Below, piece after piece: positions 58,024-64,000 of a stretch of DNA of 64,000 bases. A model generated the notes under the pieces. The model was given only the letters and a program-made list of their open reading frames with translations, ran no database searches and was not told the DNA's origin. The stretch's first letter is position 1; every line of letters begins with the position of its first letter. Position numbers and translations under genes: made by a program. The stretch covers positions 1-64,000 of the forward strand of contig CAMVAT010000001.1 of assembly GCA_947165505.1 (NCBI GenBank), read 5' to 3'. The stretch is from an uncultured Prevotellaceae bacterium (GTDB taxonomy: Bacteria > Bacteroidota > Bacteroidia > Bacteroidales > Bacteroidaceae).

Positions 58024-60390
58024 TTATCTCCTCGTTAATTCCTCAGTTGTAACAAACTGTGCATCATACCTTGTTGCTTTAGTCCACTCTTTCTTGGTTG
58101 AATCAAGAGTTGACGCATCCAGTTCAACGGAGGTGTCTATATCAACAGAGAGGAACATCTCTGTTGTCTTAACATTTTTGTATCTGTCTGGCTCTATATT
58201 ACCAAGCGGAGATACCTTACAAGTTCCATTTACAGCAAACAAATGTTGTCCTTTTGTGTTTCTATGGTGAAACAGAACATACCCAATTGAAGATAAGTGT
58301 TCAACTATCTCCATAGAGTCCTTTGTGTATTTAATACCGATGGCTAGTTTTCCAGAAGGGAGGAAATTCTTACTCTTAGATTCGTAATTCTCCATCATCA
58401 CCATAAGCACACCATTTCTTGGGGATTCTTTTCCATCAATCACATATTCAAGCCCTCTTTGAGGAATCGAAGTCTCCAATAGTGTTTCGTTTGCGTTATC
58501 ATCCATTATCCATTTCTCTATCTGCTGATATAGTACATCTTCTGAAGATGTGGGGTCGAGAAGTAGGTCATTGTACATACCTTCCTCATTGTAGAGGTGA
58601 TTCCAGTGTCCGCCAGGTTTCAATGGGTAAGCACCTATATTTACTTCATCAACACTCTTATGATAATAGGAGCCAGTGTATTCATCTTTAGTCAGATTGC
58701 CAGGATAAAGCACATAGCCTCCTATCACTTCACGTTTTAGTTTCTCATCATGAGCATTGGTATAGTAAATGGCATCACGATACCTATGAAGCTGATTGAT
58801 GGCATCGACAGGAGGAACTTCAACACCATTCTTTGCCGGAATGGATGTATCACGAATACGATACTTTGCATCAAAGAGATAAGTGTATTGTATCTTATCG
58901 TTTGTCTTACTTAGGCGAAGAACAATATCAGGTCTTTGCTCTGTTGTTTTCGATGTGGTCTCTGCTATGTCTGTATTTTGGCTTACAGCTGTTTCATCGG
59001 GCAAATACTCTTCATCATCTGTCGTTGCATTATACATTACAGATGCTAATTGAACATCGGGTCTTTCGTTGTCCAAGAAGACCACCTCAGATTTGCTTCC
59101 CTGAATCAAGGCCTTAATAAAGTCTCCCTCCATCTTGCTCCCATCCACACGTGCTGTCGCAGTATTACGCAAAATGTGCTGTACGATATTCTTAACCTTG
59201 ATGAAACACCAAATCTCATATAGTTCTGATATGTCTTTAACTTCAAGCTGCATAATACCATCCTGCAAATCGTAGCCACATTGTAGGATTATCCATTGTT
59301 CATAGATTTCTCTATAGCCAGCAGCTTGTTTCATCACCAAAGAATCCTGTGTAAATCCTTTGAAGGTTCCAATACCTCGGAAGAATGAATCATTTGACAA
59401 AGCTGTCAATTCTTCATCCATTTGCCTTATTTGCTTAAGCATATCCACATTATCAGCCTTTAGGACTTTCATCACGTTTTTGCGAACATGCTTGAATCTA
59501 TCAGCAATATTGTTAAGTGCATATTTCAGGAATCTATTCTCAACAGTGTCTTTGCTGAGATACATTTCCTCCATTCTGTAAAGATGTGATGGTTCATCTT
59601 TAAACTCCTCGTACTCATTTTCCAGATTAGCGGGCAAATAAGGCATTCTCTCTGCACGTTCGTAACGCACAGATGTTTGCAGCCTTCGCTTGGGGTTGTT
59701 GATGATGAGACGGGATGCCTCTGTTATTTTATCGAAACAACTTCTGAAGATCTGCCACCAAATCAAATCAGTCGCATCTCTATCTGCTGTACGGAACGTG
59801 AGATATGTTTCTTTGAGAAACGAGTAGCTAAGCATGGCAAACTCTTCCTCAATATCACGAATCACATTGCGCAAATCAGTTCTATAGTCCATCTTGTAAC
59901 TCAGGACTTCAGTTGTGAAAGAAAAAGTTTCTTCTTTTCCCTCCTTTTCATACAGGACTTTTATATCTGTCCTGCCTACTTGATTTTTATAGTTAATAGA
60001 ACCAAAGATTATTGCATCCTCTGCAGACACATGCTCACTGTGCTCTTTGCCAATTGTCAGTCTTAATAGCTTAATGCTTTCATTGTTGGCTTTTACATGT
60101 AGCGGATAGTCTGTATTCTCAAAGAAAAAGGCATCCCATTCTGTTGTCTCAGCTTCTTGAACCCACCCATCTTCACTGTCCGAGAAAAATGTACCCTTCC
60201 TGAACATCACACTTTCTGATGCCTGACCATAGAAAGCTATTTTGCGTGCCAATGTCTCTGATTGAGTTTCATCAATCATCAAATTAGACACACATTCTCT
60301 TATTCGCTTGCCATAGTTGGGGCAAGTGAAACAAAGAGTGATGTCCTTATTACGGACTTCAAAATGTTCTATTAAGCCGTTATTTACCAT
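58024..60390 (-). CDS. DUF2357 / PD-(D/E)XK McrC-like nuclease
   Basis: The 788-residue protein carries a DUF2357 region in its N-terminal half, including RRLQTSVRYERAERMPYLP and LSKDTVENRFLKYALNNIAD. A PD-(D/E)XK nuclease core follows near 520-560, where RPDIVLRLSK and YLFDAKYRI provide the Asp and the (D/E)xK motif. Such proteins pair with McrB-type ATPases as the DNA-cleaving subunit. The long C-terminal part could contact DNA or methylation signals. Its start overlaps the McrB-like stop (TAATG), which implies a stoichiometric pair. Confidence 0.87.
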   Translation of the reverse strand: MVNNGLIEHFEVRNKDITLCFTCPNYGKRIRECVSNLMIDETQSETLARKIAFYGQASESVMFRKGTFFSDSEDGWVQEAETTEWDAFFFENTDYPLHVKANNESIKLLRLTIGKEHSEHVSAEDAIIFGSINYKNQVGRTDIKVLYEKEGKEETFSFTTEVLSYKMDYRTDLRNVIRDIEEEFAMLSYSFLKETYLTFRTADRDATDLIWWQIFRSCFDKITEASRLIINNPKRRLQTSVRYERAERMPYLPANLENEYEEFKDEPSHLYRMEEMYLSKDTVENRFLKYALNNIADRFKHVRKNVMKVLKADNVDMLKQIRQMDEELTALSNDSFFRGIGTFKGFTQDSLVMKQAAGYREIYEQWIILQCGYDLQDGIMQLEVKDISELYEIWCFIKVKNIVQHILRNTATARVDGSKMEGDFIKALIQGSKSEVVFLDNERPDVQLASVMYNATTDDEEYLPDETAVSQNTDIAETTSKTTEQRPDIVLRLSKTNDKIQYTYLFDAKYRIRDTSIPAKNGVEVPPVDAINQLHRYRDAIYYTNAHDEKLKREVIGGYVLYPGNLTKDEYTGSYYHKSVDEVNIGAYPLKPGGHWNHLYNEEGMYNDLLLDPTSSEDVLYQQIEKWIMDDNANETLLETSIPQRGLEYVIDGKESPRNGVLMVMMENYESKSKNFLPSGKLAIGIKYTKDSMEIVEHLSSIGYVLFHHRNTKGQHLFAVNGTCKVSPLGNIEPDRYKNVKTTEMFLSVDIDTSVELDASTLDSTKKEWTKATRYDAQFVTTEELTRR

Positions 60391-62156
60391 TATGTCCAGT
60401 AAGAAACAAATTGCTTGTTTTGAAGAGTTTTAGCCATTTGAACTAACTTTTTGTTCGATGAAGGATAGCTATCATTGATAACACGTTGCAAGTCATCCAG
60501 CAAATTTCCAATTGAACGTTTGTCTCCCTCAATACGTGAAAGTATTTTCATCAACGTGAACTCATCAAGTGCTGCATTAACGTCAATACTGCCTTCAAAT
60601 TGATGCGCCGCACTCACATAAAGCAATGCTTCATTTGCTGCACGATAGCCAAGTTTGAAAGGGGTGTCATTCAGCACCTCATTGATTGCTGTAAGATATT
60701 TTTCTACTTGCTCTGCACCATTATCCTCAGCTTCAAGTCCACGTATTGGACGGTCTATGAGAAGTTCCTTTGTGGCATCATCAAACTCAGCCATGTCATT
60801 TTCTGTCTCACCCGTAAAGAACTTGTCATACTCTACATCGTTCATCACAATAGACATTGCACGGTCAAGCACTTTGCGAGAGAACGAGAATGTGGTTTCA
60901 TCCATATTGACAGTACCCAGAACCAGCAGGTTTTTGGGCAAAGTCAATCCTTTTGTACGGAATCGGTCTGCTAAATCAGATTTCGCTTGTGTATCTAATT
61001 TCCCCACAAGCTTAGCTATCATTCTGTCGCTTAACTTATCAGTCACATTGCCATTATCATCTCTAGTATCGAACTCTGAAAATGGTTTGATAATAGGATC
61101 TGTCTCATATTCGCCATTTTCAATCGAACGACTTTCAATCGCACTCAGGAACTCGGCGAAGTATTGCTCCACAGGAGCAAGATTCATTTCGTCAAGACAA
61201 AGGAAGAAAGGTATATTCTGATGCTTCCAAGCTCTCGCGACGAACTCCACAAATGGCGTGAATTCGTAATGAGAACTTCCTATATTGGACTTATAACCAA
61301 CTACTTCCAAAGAGTTGTGCCAATTAGGTTTTACCTGAACAAGTTCAAAGTTGGCCGGTTTGTGTAGTTCCCATCTGTTAAAACCTTTCTCTACAGATTT
61401 TGGATCATACAATTCTTGCAGATTTTTGATGATGCTTGCTTGTGCCAGTTTCCTGACAATGCGACTTTTACCTGTGCCAGATATGCCTGCAAGGAGCATA
61501 AAAGGCTTTGTACGGAGAGCCGCAAGGAAATGGTTTGATTTCATATTGTCACTATTGCTGTTATTATCTTTTGCACCTATAACTGAAGGAAATTTGAAAT
61601 GAAATGGCCATTTGTATTTTTTCGTATCTATTTCAACATCCTGTTCAAATTTTATATAACCATCATCTTTCGCAAACATTGCTGCGGTTGCACTATTCAT
61701 CTTAAAATGATAGCCTTCATTCAAATAAAACCAACCAGCCCAATAAGTATTATCAGCAGCCTTTACTATATAGACAATCAAGGGGTTACCGACCTCATCA
61801 TAACTTTCATCGGGGAAGCCTGTTCTTTCCGTCTTCCAAATTTCAACTCGATTACTTTCTCTAGTACCAATCTTTTGACTGGCAATACAAAATGAGGCAT
61901 CTCTCCTCTGATAAATGGCTAGAGTTTGCTCTTCATCATCTAAAGAAAGACTTTTTACCCGAAATTCCCATCTCGGTCCTTTTGCCCCCTTAGAAGTCTC
62001 AGCCCCTAAAAAGGAATACATCATTTCTCTTGTAACACCTTTAGTAGAAATGTCAATATATCCTTGACCTCCACCACCTTCTACACCTCCTTGACCGGAA
62101 ATGTTTTTAAAGTCTGCTTGAGACAATCTTCGGAATATTAAACTATCTGCTTTCAT
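60390..62156 (-). CDS. McrB-like AAA+ GTPase/ATPase subunit
   Basis: The 588-residue protein has an N-terminal substrate-recognition part (about 1-210) and an AAA+ motor. Walker A is AGISGTGKSRIVRKLA (about 220), Walker B is FFLCLDEMNLAPVEQYFAEF, and GTVNMDETTFSFSRKVLDRA contains the McrB-type NxxD nucleotide-specificity motif (NMDE) and sensor 1. GTP-driven translocation with a McrC-like nuclease partner is expected. It overlaps the D12 methyltransferase stop by 4 nt (ATGA). The N-terminal domain is not a recognisable 5-methylcytosine reader. Confidence 0.9.
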   Translation of the reverse strand: MKADSLIFRRLSQADFKNISGQGGVEGGGGQGYIDISTKGVTREMMYSFLGAETSKGAKGPRWEFRVKSLSLDDEEQTLAIYQRRDASFCIASQKIGTRESNRVEIWKTERTGFPDESYDEVGNPLIVYIVKAADNTYWAGWFYLNEGYHFKMNSATAAMFAKDDGYIKFEQDVEIDTKKYKWPFHFKFPSVIGAKDNNSNSDNMKSNHFLAALRTKPFMLLAGISGTGKSRIVRKLAQASIIKNLQELYDPKSVEKGFNRWELHKPANFELVQVKPNWHNSLEVVGYKSNIGSSHYEFTPFVEFVARAWKHQNIPFFLCLDEMNLAPVEQYFAEFLSAIESRSIENGEYETDPIIKPFSEFDTRDDNGNVTDKLSDRMIAKLVGKLDTQAKSDLADRFRTKGLTLPKNLLVLGTVNMDETTFSFSRKVLDRAMSIVMNDVEYDKFFTGETENDMAEFDDATKELLIDRPIRGLEAEDNGAEQVEKYLTAINEVLNDTPFKLGYRAANEALLYVSAAHQFEGSIDVNAALDEFTLMKILSRIEGDKRSIGNLLDDLQRVINDSYPSSNKKLVQMAKTLQNKQFVSYWT

Positions 62157-63208
62157 ACATTCTTATTTAAATAGATTAAATATTCTGTTAATTCCAATTC
62201 CTTTTTACTATTGTTGCTACGAAAACGTTTATACTTAATTTTACTTAATTCAACATTTCCGTATTGTCGAAGGAAAGCCATTAAATCATCAATGGGCAAC
62301 AATCCATCTTCACTATAACTTATAAATATGTCCCGACAATTAATATTCCTGATTATTAAATCAAAGGCATTACGAATCCGAACTTTAGAGCAAAAGTTTG
62401 AATATTGGTCACGCCAAGGCCGTAAGCCACTTTCTCCAATTGCTTCAGGTTCGTCTTCACGGGCTAGCGTTTCCAAAATATGATAATTTGCGGCATACTG
62501 TCGTTTGATATATGGAGGATCAATATAGCAGACATCACCTGTCAGCAATGGTGCCAAATTTTCAGCATAGCCTCTTCTTATCTCATGTCCTTCCGTATTG
62601 TCATTTTCTTCAAATACAGACGGTCTTAAAAGTATTGGTTCTGTAGAACGTTGAACGAAATGGGACAAATAATGACCGTAAGTACCTGCGATATTTGCGA
62701 CGTCATTAGCCGCCATAATTAAATCATGTAACAATAAGGAATGCTCAACATCACTAATTTGATTATTCTCATGCCATGTCTTTATTATTCGTCTAATAGA
62801 ATCAATCTTCGAGGCATTTTCTGATGTAAAATACATACGTGATTTACATCCCGCTGTCGGCCTTCCACTAGGTGAGTACTCTTTTGTAAAAAAACCCAAT
62901 TCTGGCTGACACTGATTAAGATATTCAAGCACATTCTCATACGTATTATCATCAGAGCCAACAAGTTCCTTCAATCCATCAAATTTTGGTGCATGATTTA
63001 ACTTTAGATTAACCATAAGATGATGATACGAATAGGTCATAACATCCGATGCAATGACCCTATAGCCCTCCTTTCTTAATGCAAGTGAAAATAATCCTGT
63101 TCCTGCCATCAAATCAATGACAGATGTTGCAGCAGGACACTTTCTTTTAATTTTATTAATCAGCGTCGCAGCCAATTTATCTTTGGATCCAATATACCTA
63201 TATCCCAT
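62153..63208 (-). CDS. D12-class N6-adenine DNA methyltransferase
   Basis: The 351-residue methyltransferase has YRYIGSKDKLA at the start and VIDLMAGTGLFSLALRKEGYRVIASD as the SAM-binding motif I. The catalytic motif is CYIDPPYIKRQYAANYHILETLA (DPPY). It resembles Dam/DpnIIA-type enzymes and would protect host DNA from the downstream McrBC-like nuclease or methylate a complementary strand site. It overlaps the upstream methyltransferase gene by 11 nt. Confidence 0.92.
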   Translation of the reverse strand: MGYRYIGSKDKLAATLINKIKRKCPAATSVIDLMAGTGLFSLALRKEGYRVIASDVMTYSYHHLMVNLKLNHAPKFDGLKELVGSDDNTYENVLEYLNQCQPELGFFTKEYSPSGRPTAGCKSRMYFTSENASKIDSIRRIIKTWHENNQISDVEHSLLLHDLIMAANDVANIAGTYGHYLSHFVQRSTEPILLRPSVFEENDNTEGHEIRRGYAENLAPLLTGDVCYIDPPYIKRQYAANYHILETLAREDEPEAIGESGLRPWRDQYSNFCSKVRIRNAFDLIIRNINCRDIFISYSEDGLLPIDDLMAFLRQYGNVELSKIKYKRFRSNNSKKELELTEYLIYLNKNV

Positions 63209-64000
63209 TTTGGAAAATATAATCTGACTTAATGTTTAATAATCTTCTAAAAGGAATCATCTGTTCAACCTGACCTATTGTCTTAAATATGGTTTTATAT
63301 TCCTTGGAGTCAAGATTATATAGGAATGCTATATTCCTTTCAATCTCAGCATCAGCTTCAACAGATATTTCCTTTCCTTTTTTATAATTACTCCTTACCA
63401 GCTCCGTAATTCTATTTAGTGCTGTTATTGTCTGAGTATTCTGAAAATCAAGTCTTGGGAAAGGAAGGGTATTGACATCCTGTTGGCTCAAATATGGGTT
63501 TGATGTCCAACCAATACTGCCTTTCCTCTTAATGATTATATACGTAGTAAGCCTTGAACATAAAATTGCAACGATTACCTCTGCAGTAAATGATGGGTGA
63601 ACAGACTCTTTCGGTTTGACAATGTATACAACTTGATTGGTTAAGCTATTATCATAGTCAATACCTGCTGTTATTCCAACACCAGTCTTCCTAACAAGCA
63701 CCTTCGGACCTTGATACAAAATAGAAGATTTGTAGTTAATGCCCTGCAAGCCTAGGCGTATATATCTGCTAGAAGAAACAGAAAATCTACTTAAATCTTC
63801 TCCCGTAATTAATGACGCACAATCCTTCTCTTTTATCTTAGTAACAATGCTTGTATGGTTAGCTGATGCAATAACAACGTCAGTTTTACAATGTGGACAT
63901 ATTGTCACTAGTTTCTTATTCCTTGGCATTGGAAACCATTTTCCACATTTTGGACATTGTAGAATGTCTCCCTTCTTAGAGAGTTCAACGCCACGTTTAC
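63198..64000 (-). CDS. partial N6-adenine DNA methyltransferase, C-terminal part
   Basis: The frame is open to the right edge, so the N-terminal catalytic domain lies outside the window. What is visible begins KRGVELSKKGDILQCPKCGKW, a zinc ribbon (CPKC and CPHC), followed by a target-recognition region of TaqI_C type. GLQGINYKSSILYQGPKVLVRKTG and GWTSNPYLSQQDVNTLPFPRLD are typical for type I/IIG-like adenine methyltransferases. It is the first visible gene of the overlapping methyltransferase-McrBC unit. Confidence 0.82.
   Translation of the reverse strand, partial: KRGVELSKKGDILQCPKCGKWFPMPRNKKLVTICPHCKTDVVIASANHTSIVTKIKEKDCASLITGEDLSRFSVSSSRYIRLGLQGINYKSSILYQGPKVLVRKTGVGITAGIDYDNSLTNQVVYIVKPKESVHPSFTAEVIVAILCSRLTTYIIIKRKGSIGWTSNPYLSQQDVNTLPFPRLDFQNTQTITALNRITELVRSNYKKGKEISVEADAEIERNIAFLYNLDSKEYKTIFKTIGQVEQMIPFRRLLNIKSDYIFQNGI

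Overview
The window looks like a chromosomal segment from a Prevotella/Segatella-type member of the Bacteroidales. The evidence is: promoters of the Bacteroidetes form (TTTG, about 19-21 nt, TAnnTTTG), little sign of Shine-Dalgarno sequences, an ExbB-ExbD-ExbD-TonB operon, a stand-alone AICAR transformylase, a carboxy(nor)spermidine dehydrogenase, and an hpt-adk-obg-pgeF cluster. No rRNA, IS transposase, integrase or CRISPR array was recognised.

Layout. 0-8 kb: a FucI-like isomerase, two small conserved-looking genes, an AlkD-like repair protein, recA, a four-helix-bundle protein, a polyamine dehydrogenase and a nucleotidyltransferase-like protein. 8-14 kb: an energy-transduction operon (exbB, two exbD, tonB, a PstS-like lipoprotein, a TPR protein). 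14-20 kb: an aminotransferase, ribBA, an LptF/LptG permease and a 5'-nucleotidase carried by two genes. 20-28.5 kb: a CAU tRNA, a START-like protein, rplS, AICAR transformylase, hpt-adk-obg-pgeF and nnr. 28.9-29.8 kb: a DUF3791-DUF3990-DUF3791 cassette resembling a toxin-antitoxin unit. 30-37 kb: two secreted SGNH esterases, fba, an aquaporin, a DUF362 protein and a KdgK-like kinase between two repeat blocks. 37-44 kb: a MoxR/DUF58/DUF4350/DUF4129/SpoIIM operon divergent from an RDD gene. 44-49.3 kb: a sugar-acid operon (RraA-like protein, SDR, hexuronate-type MFS carrier, enolase-superfamily dehydratase, UxaA C-terminal protein). 49.5 kb: a probable sRNA of about 60 nt. 49.6-52.8 kb: a large PEP-synthase-like protein.

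From 53 kb to the right edge the DNA is visibly more AT-rich and holds a defense island, all on the minus strand. In order of transcription it carries a partial N6-adenine methyltransferase, a second (D12-class) adenine methyltransferase, a McrB-like AAA+ protein, a DUF2357/PD-(D/E)XK McrC-like nuclease, a DUF3644 protein with a HEPN-type R-x4-H motif, TcmP, its three-Cys partner (Gp37/Gp68 family), and an AlbA_2/ATPase protein. The first four genes overlap head to tail and resemble an LlaJI-type restriction system that uses adenine methylation. This is the strongest candidate for an under-described system here.

The intergenic DNA is unusual. Many spacers carry degenerate tandem repeats with a period of about 7 nt and several unrelated core sequences. 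There are also an inverted-repeat element, a 64-bp dispersed repeat, and in-frame palindromic repeats inside two unrelated proteins. Functional calls rest on motif and family recognition by eye; no database search was possible.
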